Shown: positions 9,325-17,332, counted from the stretch's first letter. The stretch is DNA of 64,000 bases from UBA5072 sp963822145 (GCA_963822145.1 CAWGGG010000001.1:186001-250000); one strand, 5' to 3'. The notes: a model not told the origin generated them from the sequence alone. Numbers and translations are program-made.

Positions 9325-9348
9325 GGAAAGATGGTAACACCATCCGTT

Positions 9349-9377
9349 CTACAATAATGGAACCTCTACGAGGTTCC
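9349..9377 (+). repeat. REP-like unit, copy 1
   Basis: Unit with the pattern TACnATAAT followed by a palindromic head. The head here is GGAACCTC-TAC-GAGGTTCC (9359-9377), a perfect 8-bp stem. Copies 2 and 3 carry the same tail and a related head in the opposite orientation. Confidence 0.65.
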
Positions 9378-9399
9378 TGGACATTATGGGTTTCAATAT

Positions 9400-9427
9400 C
9401 ATCCTCGTAGAGGATGAATTATGGTAG
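9400..9427 (-). repeat. REP-like unit, copy 2 (inverted)
   Basis: Head CATCCTC-GTA-GAGGATG (9400-9416) followed by AATTATGGTAG. Read on the minus strand this is CTACCATAATT plus a CCTCTACGAGG head, the same unit as copy 1 in opposite orientation. Confidence 0.65.
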
Positions 9428-9451
9428 ATATTAATATTATATCCAACACCC

Positions 9452-9479
9452 CATCCTCGTAGAGGATGAATTATTGTAA
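9452..9479 (-). repeat. REP-like unit, copy 3 (inverted)
   Basis: Head CATCCTC-GTA-GAGGATG (9452-9468) followed by AATTATTGTAA. It is identical to copy 2 over the head and AATTAT and differs by single bases after that. The copy 2 to copy 3 period is 52 bp. Confidence 0.65.
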
Positions 9480-9548
9480 ATGAAAATGATATATCCCAAA
9501 CCCCTGTCCCCCGCCTCCCAAAATCACAATTTTTGTTAAATTCTTGAA

Positions 9549-9595
9549 AAATATACTATATTTATAGTTGTAATTAAAATATTATAGTATATTTG
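9549..9595 (+). promoter_or_regulatory. BlaI-type operator overlapping the promoter of the regulator pair
   Basis: A perfect dyad, ACTATA-TT-TATAGT, lies at 9555-9568. A 12-bp element, AAATATACTATA (9549-9560), recurs as its exact inverse TATAGTATATTT at 9583-9594. Woven into these is a consensus promoter: TTG 9568-9570, 17-bp spacer, TATATTTG 9588-9595. A repressor bound here would block both promoter boxes, which is the classical BlaI/MecI self-regulated design. It also means translation must start downstream of about 9600. Confidence 0.7.
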
Positions 9596-9631
9596 AATCC
9601 TGTAACGCTTTTCGAACCTATGGTTAACAAC

Positions 9632-10006
9632 ATGAAGGAAATTACCAAAGCCCAGGAAGAACTGCTCATTGCCCTATGGAATATTAAAGAGGGCGCTGTC
9701 AGTGATATCCTGGAAAGCCTGACTGCACCAAGGCCGGCCTATAATACAGTGGCCACTGTAATCAAAGTCCTGGAGAAAAAAGGTTATGTGGCACACCGGA
9801 CTTACGGCAAAACCAATGTGTATTACCCCGCCGTAACCAAGAGAGACTATGCCCATCACGTGCTGAAGGACACTTTTAAAGGGCTCTTTAACAGCTCGCT
9901 TCCCCAAATGGTTTCTTCCTTTGTTAAAAACAAGGAAATCAGCCTCCATGAACTGGAGGAATTAAAGGAAATGCTCGAAAAAGAAATTGAAAACAAAAGA
10001 AAATGA
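9632..10006 (+). CDS. blaI: BlaI/MecI/CopY-family transcriptional repressor
   Basis: 124 residues from the ATG at 9632 (9620 is also possible; the longer start at 9593 lies inside the -7 box). It has the winged-helix fold of the BlaI/MecI family: the opening LTxAQEELLIALW-like helix, the recognition region RPAYNTVATVIKVLEKKGYV (about 32-51), the HRTYGKTNVYYP wing, and a C-terminal helical dimerisation part (about 75-124). BlaI proteins bind as dimers and are cleaved after signalling by the partner M56 peptidase. The partner follows with a 4-bp overlap (ATGA), so translation is coupled. The dyads upstream are the likely binding sites. Target genes beyond this operon are unknown; no beta-lactamase is adjacent. 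Confidence 0.92.
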   Translation: MKEITKAQEELLIALWNIKEGAVSDILESLTAPRPAYNTVATVIKVLEKKGYVAHRTYGKTNVYYPAVTKRDYAHHVLKDTFKGLFNSSLPQMVSSFVKNKEISLHELEELKEMLEKEIENKRK

Positions 10007-11463
10007 AAGTTTTGCTTTATATCCTGCTGTCTTCAGCTTGTTTAAGCATTTTATACCTGGCTTATAGACTGATCTACATCCGGCAGGCCAGCTTCCGGGA
10101 GTTGCGGCTTTACCTGCTGGGCTCTGTGATCATATCCCTGCTGGTCCCCCTTAGCCAGTACCGGATCGAACTCCACCAGCAAAAAGCCTCCTATACCGTT
10201 ATACAGGCGGCGGATCAACCACAGGCAAAAACAATCCAATCCATTGAAAATCATTCCAAACTGAATATAAACTGGCAGACAGCTGCCCTGGTTTTGTATC
10301 TTTTCATCACTGTTTTGTTATTGAGCCGGATTATACTTCAGCTGTTGGTGCTCACTTACAACTACTTCACATCTGTTAAGATGAAGGATTCTGGTTTCGT
10401 TATCCTGCTCAATCACCGGTTTAAGAATTCCTTTTCATTCTTTAAATGGATTTTTGTGACCACCGATGGACATTCGGGGGAAGATCTGGATCAGATCATC
10501 GCCCATGAAAAAATACATGCTTCACAGTATCATTCTCTCGACCTGATCATGATCGAACTGCTAGCGGCCGTAATGTGGTTCAATCCCGTGGTTTGGATGA
10601 TGAAAAGCTCGATGCAGCTGGTGCATGAATACCTGGCGGATGAAGGAGCCCTGAAATCCGGGATTGACAAGCTCAGTTATCAGGCGCTCCTGATCAATCA
10701 AATCACCGAAGAAAAACTCATCTGCCTTTCTTCTAGTTTTAACCATTCATTAATTAAAAAACGACTGATTATGATGACCCAAAGTAAAACGTATCAAACA
10801 ACCCGGTTAAAAATACTAACCCTGATACCACTTTCGGTATCCCTGCTGATGGCTATGGCCATCCTCAACGGAATGTTTCCCGAGAGCCTGCTTGCAGCAA
10901 CTGCCAAACCGACTCAGACAGGAGTAAGTGCATCGGGACAACTGTCGATCAACGCTCCCGGTGACACCATTAAAAAGGAGAAGGTTGTCAAGATAGTTAA
11001 AATAGATAATCAGCAGGATACCGTGATTACCGAAACTTATACCATTAAAGTGTCAGGCGACACTGCCAATAAGAATGTGCTGATATACCGGAATATAAAG
11101 GAAGGTGATGACACTTCCAAGGTGGTTTTTCTTATTGATGGAGAGGAGATCAAGAGAACCGGGGAAGACAATCCCGCTTCCCTTGAATGGGTAGAAGTCT
11201 CGAAAGATGGTGATAAGCGCATTGAATCCATTACGGTGGAAAAACACGTTGAAATCCGTAAGGAAGATGGCGACGAGTTGCCTGACAATACCCTGATCAT
11301 TATCGACGGGGTGAAACAAACTGACAAGGAAGCCTTTTCGAAACTCGATCCGGATCAGATTGAGCGCGTTGATGTTATTAAGGACAAAGACCAGATGAAA
11401 AAGTATACCGACAAAACCTATGATGGTGTAATTGTCATCCAGACCAGGAAAGCCAAGAAATGA
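10003..11463 (+). CDS. BlaR1/MecR1-like M56 membrane metallopeptidase with TonB-plug-like C-terminus
   Basis: 486 residues. Four membrane segments are visible (about 3-22, 36-50, 90-118 and 272-292). The zinc motif HEKIH (168-172) sits in a cytoplasmic loop, followed by the helix with EYLADEGA that completes an M56 site. After the last segment there is a periplasmic part. It ends not in a penicillin-binding domain but in a short plug-like module, about 405-486, with LIIIDGVKQ, a D-P-D-x-I-E-x-V-x-V-I-K-D strand and YDGVIVIQT, as found at the start of TonB-dependent receptors. It probably senses an envelope signal and cleaves the BlaI partner encoded just upstream. The signal is unknown, and beta-lactam sensing is not implied. 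Confidence 0.88.
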   Translation: MKVLLYILLSSACLSILYLAYRLIYIRQASFRELRLYLLGSVIISLLVPLSQYRIELHQQKASYTVIQAADQPQAKTIQSIENHSKLNINWQTAALVLYLFITVLLLSRIILQLLVLTYNYFTSVKMKDSGFVILLNHRFKNSFSFFKWIFVTTDGHSGEDLDQIIAHEKIHASQYHSLDLIMIELLAAVMWFNPVVWMMKSSMQLVHEYLADEGALKSGIDKLSYQALLINQITEEKLICLSSSFNHSLIKKRLIMMTQSKTYQTTRLKILTLIPLSVSLLMAMAILNGMFPESLLAATAKPTQTGVSASGQLSINAPGDTIKKEKVVKIVKIDNQQDTVITETYTIKVSGDTANKNVLIYRNIKEGDDTSKVVFLIDGEEIKRTGEDNPASLEWVEVSKDGDKRIESITVEKHVEIRKEDGDELPDNTLIIIDGVKQTDKEAFSKLDPDQIERVDVIKDKDQMKKYTDKTYDGVIVIQTRKAKK

Positions 11464-11503
11464 TCATACTGCCTGGGGAAGACACTGCATAAGTTACCAT
11501 GAG

Positions 11504-11548
11504 GGCAGCAGCCAAGATCTCTTCATGAAAAGCTGCTGCCTTTTTTTT
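11504..11548 (+). terminator. Intrinsic terminator of the blaI/M56 operon
   Basis: A 9-bp perfect stem GGCAGCAGC (11504-11512) / GCTGCTGCC (11532-11540) followed by eight T. It ends the repressor/peptidase operon before the pirin gene. Confidence 0.92.
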
Positions 11549-11582
11549 GTACCTTTAGGAAAAATTACCGGGAGGGAACTCA

Positions 11583-12599
11583 ATGTACAACAAAGTAATC
11601 ACCCGTATCAAACCCCTTGGGTTTGTATGGGAAACCCAGGATCCTTTCTTATTTTGCGTACACCATCAGGATGCTTACCCGGTAGCCAATGATGAGCTCG
11701 GACCTTCGGCATCCCTGAGTGGCAGGAATATCGGCCAGGATTTTACTCTTAAAGACGGGTGGCGTATGTATCATGGCGACCGTATTCCCGGGTTTCCGGC
11801 ACACCCGCACCGGGGTTTCGAAACGGTTACAGTGGTTTTAGAGGGTCTGGTGGACCACTCTGATTCACATGGTGCTTCGGGCAGGTATGGGAACGGTGAC
11901 GTGCAATGGATGACTGCCGGTGCAGGAATGCAGCACAGTGAAATGTTTCCCCTGCTCAACACGAAGGGCGGAAATCCCCTCGAACTGTTCCAGATCTGGC
12001 TGAACCTGCCAGCTTCGAAAAAGTTCGTACCCCCTCACTATGCCATGCTGTGGTCAGAGAACATTCCGGTTTACCAGACTCTTGACAAAGCAGGCAAGTC
12101 GGTTAAGATCAGGATCATTGCCGGACGGATCGGTGATCTGACTGCCCCACCACCGGCCCCGGATTCCTGGGCTGCTGATCCTGACAATGAGGTGGCCATA
12201 TGGATCATGCAACTGGAGGATCATGCCATCTGGACTATCCCGGCGGCATCCCCCGACGTGAACCGGACTCTCTATTGCTGTAAAGGATCTTCCGTAAACA
12301 TTGCCGGAGTTGAAGTATCATTCGGTCAGGCCGTGGAACTCCTTCCGGAGCATGGTGTGGCCCTTGAAAATGGCTCGGGCGAAGGCTACTTCCTGATGCT
12401 GCAGGGTCGCCCCGTTAACGAACCCATTGTCCAGCACGGCCCCTTCGTGATGAATACCCGTGCGGAAATCCAGCAGGCCTTTTCTGACTACCGGCAAACC
12501 CAGTTCGGGGGCTGGCCATGGCCCAGGTATGACATGGTTCACGGATCGGCAAGGGGGAGATTTGCCCGGTATTCCGATGGCCGGGAGGATATCAGGTAA
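11583..12599 (+). CDS. Pirin-family protein (bicupin)
   Basis: 338 residues, somewhat longer than typical bacterial pirins (230-300). The N-terminal cupin holds the metal site: HPHRGFETVT (near 74-83) and, further on, GAGMQHSE (118-125), giving the usual three His and one Glu. The C-terminal cupin is more diverged. Bacterial pirins include quercetin dioxygenases and regulators, and the role cannot be fixed from sequence. It is cytoplasmic, with no signal peptide. The gene stands alone, between the upstream terminator and the promoter of the aldo/keto reductase. Confidence 0.9.
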   Translation: MYNKVITRIKPLGFVWETQDPFLFCVHHQDAYPVANDELGPSASLSGRNIGQDFTLKDGWRMYHGDRIPGFPAHPHRGFETVTVVLEGLVDHSDSHGASGRYGNGDVQWMTAGAGMQHSEMFPLLNTKGGNPLELFQIWLNLPASKKFVPPHYAMLWSENIPVYQTLDKAGKSVKIRIIAGRIGDLTAPPPAPDSWAADPDNEVAIWIMQLEDHAIWTIPAASPDVNRTLYCCKGSSVNIAGVEVSFGQAVELLPEHGVALENGSGEGYFLMLQGRPVNEPIVQHGPFVMNTRAEIQQAFSDYRQTQFGGWPWPRYDMVHGSARGRFARYSDGREDIR

Positions 12600-12617
12600 T
12601 ACCTGGCACGCCTTGGA

Positions 12618-12649
12618 TTGCTGCTGATATAAGTTTTGAACTATATTTG
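12618..12649 (+). promoter_or_regulatory. Promoter of the aldo/keto reductase gene
   Basis: TTG at 12618-12620, a 21-bp spacer, and TATATTTG at 12642-12649, a perfect TAnnTTTG box. The start codon at 12682 would be about 28 nt into the transcript. Confidence 0.6.
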
Positions 12650-12681
12650 CAGCATCCTTTACCTTTTATTTCGAAACCACA

Positions 12682-13677
12682 ATGGAAAAAAGAAAACTGG
12701 GCACATCATCTGTTGAGGCCTCTGTCATTACTTTCGGCGCCTGGGCCATTGGCGGCTGGATGTGGGGCGGTGCTGACCGCAAAGAAGCGCTCGAAGCCAT
12801 CAGGGCCTCCTATGATCTCGGGGTAACCTCTATTGACACTGCACCGGCCTACGGACAGGGACTAAGTGAAGAAATCGTCGGCGAGGCCATTCAGGGCATC
12901 GAACGGAATAAGATCCAATTGCTGACCAAATTCGGATTGCGATGGGATACCCGGCAGGGTGAATTCTTTTTCAAGAGCAGGGACAACTCAGGATGTGATA
13001 TCCTGATCCATAAGATTGCCTCCAGGGAAAGTATCGTTCGGGAATGTGAAGAAAGCCTGAAGCGGATGAAAACGGATTATATTGACCTCTACCAGATTCA
13101 TTGGCCCGACAATACCACCCCCGTTTCAGAAACCATGGAAGCCCTGCAACGGTTGCTGGAACAGGGTAAAATTAAAGCGGCAGGCGTTTGCAACTATTCC
13201 GCAGCGCTCATGCTGGAGGCCAATTCTACCTTCCCACTGGCATCCAACCAGGTGCCCTACAGCATGGTCTGCCGGGATATTGAAAAAGAAGTGGTACCCT
13301 GTGCCATCAGGCACAATATTGCCATTATCGCTTACAGTCCCTTGCAGAGAGGACTGCTCACCGGAAAGATCACACCGGAGCATCATTTTAATGAAGGCGA
13401 TACCAGAGAAGGAAATGCTTTCTATTCGAAAGAGAATATCCTCCGGGTAAATGCTTTTCTCAGTAATCTGAAACCACTGGCAGAACAGAAAAAAGCCACC
13501 ATCTCCCAGTTGGTAATCCGGTGGACCATTGAGCAGCCAGGCATTACCATTGCCCTGGTGGGAGCCAGGAATGCCTCTCAGGCTGTTGAAAATGCAGGCG
13601 CTGCATCGCTGCAATTAACTCCTGGAGAGTCGTCATTCATTTCTCATGAACTCTCACGACTGGAACTGATCCGATAA
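12682..13677 (+). CDS. Aldo/keto reductase
   Basis: 331 residues, a single (beta/alpha)8 barrel of the AKR superfamily and NADPH-dependent in its relatives. The catalytic set is in place: Asp in SIDTAPAYG (near 52) with Tyr58, Lys in LLTKFG (about 82), and His in YQIHWPD near 139. The late cofactor segment follows: YSPLQRGLLTG near 216 and LVGARN near 291. Sequence style resembles the YajO/general stress 69-like subgroup that acts on sugar or small aldehydes, but no substrate can be assigned. It is cytoplasmic. It is transcribed from its own promoter and no partner gene is close enough to call an operon. Confidence 0.93.
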   Translation: MEKRKLGTSSVEASVITFGAWAIGGWMWGGADRKEALEAIRASYDLGVTSIDTAPAYGQGLSEEIVGEAIQGIERNKIQLLTKFGLRWDTRQGEFFFKSRDNSGCDILIHKIASRESIVRECEESLKRMKTDYIDLYQIHWPDNTTPVSETMEALQRLLEQGKIKAAGVCNYSAALMLEANSTFPLASNQVPYSMVCRDIEKEVVPCAIRHNIAIIAYSPLQRGLLTGKITPEHHFNEGDTREGNAFYSKENILRVNAFLSNLKPLAEQKKATISQLVIRWTIEQPGITIALVGARNASQAVENAGAASLQLTPGESSFISHELSRLELIR

Positions 13678-13844
13678 CCGGAAGATAAGATTGTCAGTTT
13701 TCAGGTTGAAAATGCAGCAAATAAACCTCTTTTAACTATATTTATGAAGAAGTTTATAACTGGCGTTCTGAAAAAAGCGTTACAATTATTCGATTGTTTA
13801 TGCTAGCATTGAAGCAGGAAAAGCTTACCATCAGCGAGGTAAAA

Positions 13845-15218
13845 ATGCAGATCCTCGATACATCGCTTGTAGTTGCATCGGTGATCGGGTCCCTGGCTTA
13901 TTTCATAAGTCTTTACCGTTGGATCCTTTACGGTTTTCATATTTCCTTCATCATTAATCTCTTTGTTATCAGCAGTATTATCTTCATCACCGCAATCCGC
14001 AAACGTTTAAGCACTACCTTTAAGACCTATGTGATCATCGCTGTGATGATGCTTCTGGCTCTGGCTGATGCCCTTAATTACGGACTGCTGTCCACCGCCA
14101 GGATATACCTGATCCTGATCCCCTTCGTTTCCATTTTATATTTTCCTTTCCGACGGACCATACTGATTTACGGGATGGCCATCGGAATTTTTCTCCTGAT
14201 CGGGTACTTTCACCATAAGAAGGTATTGGTGATCCCAAACGCTTATAATCCAGGCATGTACATGCTGCAAATGTACCCTTGGATAATTAATGCCATCCAC
14301 ATTTCGGTTGTTGCCGTAATTATTCTCCTGGTTACCAAAAGATTCCTCAGCAGTTATACCGCACTCATCGCGGGCCTGGAATCGCTGGTCCAGGAACGGA
14401 CGGAAGATCTTGAGACAGCCATCAAAGACCTGACCTCCACCAACGAAGAGCTTTACGGGCAGCGTCAGGAACTGGAAGCGGCTATTGATAGTCTGCACGA
14501 TACGCAAAAGCAACTGATTCAATCGGAAAAGATGGCTTCTTTGGGTGTGCTGGCTGCCGGAGTGGCTCATGAAATAAATAACCCGCTCAATTTCATCCAG
14601 GGCGGGGTATTCGGACTCGAAAACTATATCCACGAAAACCTGGGCGGACATCAGCAGGAATTGGACCCCCTGCTGGATGGAATTAGGACCGGTATAGCCA
14701 GAGCTACTGACATTGTCACCAGTCTGAATAACTACAGTCGCCAGGATGATTCCCCGGGAATTCCCTGTGATGTGCATGCCATTATCGACAACTGCCTGGT
14801 AATGTTAAAAAATCAGCTCAAGTATAAAGTGGATGTCCAAAAAATATATACCAGCAAGCCTTTCACGCTGATCTGCAATGAAGGAAAGCTTCACCAGGCC
14901 ATTCTGAACATTCTGATCAACGCAGAACAATCCATTGCGGACAAGGGAAGCATTATTATTACAACCAACCTTGTTATTAACCGGCTGGTAATTACCATAA
15001 CCGATACCGGAAGTGGTATCAGCGCGGAAAACCTGCCCAGAATCACTGACCCTTTCTTCACTACTAAAGATCCGGGTAAGGGTACCGGCCTGGGCCTATC
15101 AATCACATTTAATATTTTACAGGAACACAAGGGTACGCTTGAATTTGAATCGCAACAAGGTGTTGGAACCAAAGCCATTGTTACACTTCCGGTAATAAAC
15201 CGCGATAGCCATGGATAA
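13845..15218 (+). CDS. Membrane sensor histidine kinase
   Basis: 457 residues from the ATG at 13845, chosen because GAGG lies 8 nt upstream; starts at 13800 (ATG) or 13794 (TTG) would add up to 17 residues. The N-terminal half has about six membrane segments (to about residue 180) and no recognisable periplasmic domain. A coiled coil (about 185-230) leads to HisKA, with the phospho-acceptor His242 in GVAHEINNP. The HATPase part has the N box (ILNILINAEQSI), G1 (DTGSGI), F box (DPFFTTK) and G2 (GTGLGLS). It autophosphorylates and should pass phosphate to the receiver protein encoded next; the two genes overlap by 8 bp. The membrane part resembles 7TM-like sensors, and the ligand is unknown. 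Confidence 0.93.
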   Translation: MQILDTSLVVASVIGSLAYFISLYRWILYGFHISFIINLFVISSIIFITAIRKRLSTTFKTYVIIAVMMLLALADALNYGLLSTARIYLILIPFVSILYFPFRRTILIYGMAIGIFLLIGYFHHKKVLVIPNAYNPGMYMLQMYPWIINAIHISVVAVIILLVTKRFLSSYTALIAGLESLVQERTEDLETAIKDLTSTNEELYGQRQELEAAIDSLHDTQKQLIQSEKMASLGVLAAGVAHEINNPLNFIQGGVFGLENYIHENLGGHQQELDPLLDGIRTGIARATDIVTSLNNYSRQDDSPGIPCDVHAIIDNCLVMLKNQLKYKVDVQKIYTSKPFTLICNEGKLHQAILNILINAEQSIADKGSIIITTNLVINRLVITITDTGSGISAENLPRITDPFFTTKDPGKGTGLGLSITFNILQEHKGTLEFESQQGVGTKAIVTLPVINRDSHG

Positions 15219-15582
15219 ACAATATAAACTGCTTTATGTGGACGATGAGCCACTCAACCTGAAGCTTTTTTCCATAAACTTCAGTAAACTTTACATGGTC
15301 CTCACGGCAGATTCTGGATTGGAGGGACTTTCCCTGCTTGCACATCACCCCGATACTCGTGTGGTGATCAGCGACATGAAGATGCCTGGCATGAACGGAA
15401 TTGAATTTATCAGAATGGCAAAGAAGGGACTCCCGGAGATTCATTTTTATATCCTTACAGGTTATGATATTTCAGATGAAATTAGCAAAGCTTTGCAGGA
15501 AGGCCTTATTGACAAATATTTCAGAAAACCTTTCAACATGAGAGAGATCGACATTTCTATTCGTGAAGCTCTTGGTCATTGA
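15211..15582 (+). CDS. Single-domain response regulator (CheY-like receiver)
   Basis: 123 residues, receiver domain only, with no output domain. The acidic pocket is YVDDEP (near 8-13), the phospho-acceptor Asp is in VISDMKMPGMNG (near 55), the switch Thr is in ILTGYD, and the invariant Lys is in FRKPF (near 107). It overlaps the kinase gene by 8 bp, so it is almost certainly the partner. Because it lacks a DNA-binding domain, it must act by protein contact, or as a relay to another protein outside this window. Confidence 0.93.
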   Translation: MDKQYKLLYVDDEPLNLKLFSINFSKLYMVLTADSGLEGLSLLAHHPDTRVVISDMKMPGMNGIEFIRMAKKGLPEIHFYILTGYDISDEISKALQEGLIDKYFRKPFNMREIDISIREALGH

Positions 15583-15609
15583 AGAATCAAAATCCTTAAT
15601 CAATATTTT

Positions 15610-15927
15610 ATGGAAACACTTATTCAGAAAAGGATCCCTGCAATCCTGGTAATGATACTGATAGTTGTAATCCTTACCGGCTGTGCCAACAAAGAAGTGG
15701 TTGACGCTTGCCTTACAGGACACACATACGGCTTCTGGGGAGGGCTGTGGCATGGTATTATCGCCCCCATCGACTTCGTGGTCATGCTTTTCAGGGACAA
15801 TGTCACCCTGTATGCGCAAAACAACAACGGCGCCTGGTATGCCTTCGGGTTCCTGATTGGCAGCGGGGGCTGGGGATTCCTGGGCGGAAAGGGAATAGCC
15901 CGGAAAAGGAGGAAGCATAATGAATAA
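15610..15927 (+). CDS. Small membrane/lipoprotein of unknown function
   Basis: 105 residues. The N-terminal hydrophobic segment ends in a lipobox-like LTGC (Cys near 22). It is followed by a Gly/Trp-rich stretch (GFWGGLWHG), a second hydrophobic part (about 50-62), then NNNGAWYAFGFLIGSG and a basic tail (RKRRK). I know small proteins with this GFWGGLWHG...NNG.WY.FGF pattern from many genomes but no function. It lies 27 bp after the receiver gene and overlaps the next gene's longest frame, so it could be part of the same transcript. Either an inner-membrane protein or a lipoprotein is possible. Confidence 0.8.
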   Translation: METLIQKRIPAILVMILIVVILTGCANKEVVDACLTGHTYGFWGGLWHGIIAPIDFVVMLFRDNVTLYAQNNNGAWYAFGFLIGSGGWGFLGGKGIARKRRKHNE

Positions 15928-15946
15928 AGGTCACAGGGGTAGTCAT

Positions 15947-16825
15947 ATGGTTATGAACAAGAGCCTGGGACTCGTCATGTTAATTTTGGCATGCACCTTA
16001 TGGACTTGCAGGAATGAAACCAAATGGACAGCACTGCTGGACAGCAACCTGTCGCAATGGGAGATGTACCTGAGCTATGCCCTCAAGCCGGGATACCAGG
16101 GAGAAATGCCCCTCGACGAAAATGGAGATACAATCCCTCCGGTTGGTTATAATCGAAATGTAAACAACGTCTTTACGGTCATTGAGGAAGAGGGAGTCCC
16201 TGTTCTTAGAATCTCCGGTGAAATTTATGGATGCGTCTTTACCCGGAAGGAATTTGAAAATTACCACCTGAAACTGAAAGTTAAATGGGGAACAAAAAAA
16301 TGGGACCCACGCCGAAATGACCCTATGGACTCAGGCATTTTGTATCATTCTCAGGGGGAATGCGGACATGATTACTGGCGGTCGTGGATGCTTTCCCAGG
16401 AGTTCCAGATTATGGAAAAAAGTTTTGGAGATTACTGGTCCCAAATGACATCCCAGATTGACATCAGGACTTTGAAACCTGAAGGAGTGGAGAATTATCG
16501 TTATAATCCCACAGGCCCACTCCTTGCTTTCGGCGATGGAACCGGGAACGGCGGCTACTGCCAGCGCAGCGAGGATTTTGAAAAACCCAGGGGGGAATGG
16601 AATACCGTGGAGCTGATTTGCTTTGGGGACAAGAGCCTCCATATCGTTAACGGGCATGTTGTAATGGCCTTATCCGGCTCCCGTTACCGGGATGGTGCTG
16701 AAATCAAACCTCTCGCAAAAGGAAAATTACAATTGCAGAGTGAGGCTGCCGAGGTATACTTCAAAGACATTCAAATTAAGGAAATAACCTCATTGACAGC
16801 GAAATACGCAGCCTATTTCGATTGA
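15947..16825 (+). CDS. DUF1080 (3-keto-disaccharide hydrolase-like) lipoprotein
   Basis: 292 residues from the ATG at 15947, preceded by AGGGG; an ATG two codons later and one nine codons earlier are alternatives. The signal ends in a lipobox-like TLWTC, predicting a lipidated Cys, so it is probably a surface or periplasmic lipoprotein. The body is a concanavalin-like beta-sandwich of the DUF1080 family: ALLDSNLSQWE at the start, a GEIYGCVFTRKEFENYHLKLKV-type strand, SGILYHS, and the closing LQLQSEAAEVYFKDIQIKEI. Members of this family have been shown to hydrolyse 3-keto-glycosides. Catalysis by this copy is inferred only. It may connect to the Gfo/Idh/MocA oxidoreductase at 59798, but the two are 43 kb apart. 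Confidence 0.88.
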   Translation: MVMNKSLGLVMLILACTLWTCRNETKWTALLDSNLSQWEMYLSYALKPGYQGEMPLDENGDTIPPVGYNRNVNNVFTVIEEEGVPVLRISGEIYGCVFTRKEFENYHLKLKVKWGTKKWDPRRNDPMDSGILYHSQGECGHDYWRSWMLSQEFQIMEKSFGDYWSQMTSQIDIRTLKPEGVENYRYNPTGPLLAFGDGTGNGGYCQRSEDFEKPRGEWNTVELICFGDKSLHIVNGHVVMALSGSRYRDGAEIKPLAKGKLQLQSEAAEVYFKDIQIKEITSLTAKYAAYFD

Positions 16826-16867
16826 AAAGGGTATCATCCCCTTTCTCCTGTGAAACTGGATGGGTTG

Positions 16868-17242
16868 TTACTCCTTTTGCCCTTCTTTGGATTTACCCTT
16901 AAGGTTCTCGGTAATATCATCCATAGCGGCTTCTGCTTTACCGGCAATATTTTTACCCAGATCCCTGAGTTTCCGTATTGCCTCATCAGCTGTTTCCTCA
17001 GCTTTGTCAGCCATCGATTCCAACTTTTTCTTCATGTCACTTTTTTCGAATTCATCCATCTTCTGCTCAACATAATCCTCGGCCTGCTTAAAAGCCCCCG
17101 TAGCTTTTTCAAATGCCTTACTTTTCTTCAGCTTATCTACAGATTCTTCCAAAAGTTCATCAGCCTTATTGAGCAGATCTTTTGCCTTATCCCTCAGCCG
17201 GTCCTCTTGAGGCGCCTGCTGCTGATTGTTCTTTTCATCCAT
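16868..17242 (-). CDS. Small highly charged helical protein, function unknown
   Basis: 124 residues, rich in Lys, Glu, Asp and Ala with no hydrophobic segment. The sequence is almost all predicted amphipathic helix or coiled coil, built from loose 11-residue-like repeats (KAKDLLNKADELLEESVDKLK, KAFEKATGAFKQAEDYVEQKMDEF). This style recalls YtxH/LEA-like or apolipoprotein-like stress proteins, but I cannot assign a family. It has no export signal. It is convergent with the DUF1080 gene and divergent from the STAS-like gene, so it is a single-gene transcript. Confidence 0.75.
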   Translation of the reverse strand: MDEKNNQQQAPQEDRLRDKAKDLLNKADELLEESVDKLKKSKAFEKATGAFKQAEDYVEQKMDEFEKSDMKKKLESMADKAEETADEAIRKLRDLGKNIAGKAEAAMDDITENLKGKSKEGQKE

Positions 17243-17283
17243 GGTGATTATAATTTTAACCTAAAGATACACATTACACCACA

Positions 17284-17313
17284 TTGCTGAAAGGAAAAAT
17301 ATATTTATCTTCG
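17284..17313 (+). promoter_or_regulatory. Probable promoter of the STAS-like gene
   Basis: TTG at 17284-17286, a 19-bp spacer, then TATCTTCG at 17306-17313, one base off TAnnTTTG. The start codon at 17333 is 20 bp downstream. Confidence 0.4.
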
Positions 17314-17332
17314 ACACCCCTAACCACACCGT

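Noticed and set aside
9308..9479. Short CRISPR-like array
   Set aside because: The repeats are palindromic, in both orientations and unequally spaced, with no spacers of constant size and no cas gene; REP-like elements fit better.
10003..11463. Beta-lactam resistance operon
   Set aside because: The sensor lacks a penicillin-binding domain and no beta-lactamase gene is adjacent; the class C-fold hydrolase at 20137 has an HGG, not KTG, motif and is 9 kb away.
13745..13807. 20-residue ORF (MKKFITGVLKK...) directly before the histidine kinase
   Set aside because: It has no ribosome site, ends inside the possible kinase start region, and nothing supports translation; chance in AT-rich DNA is more likely.
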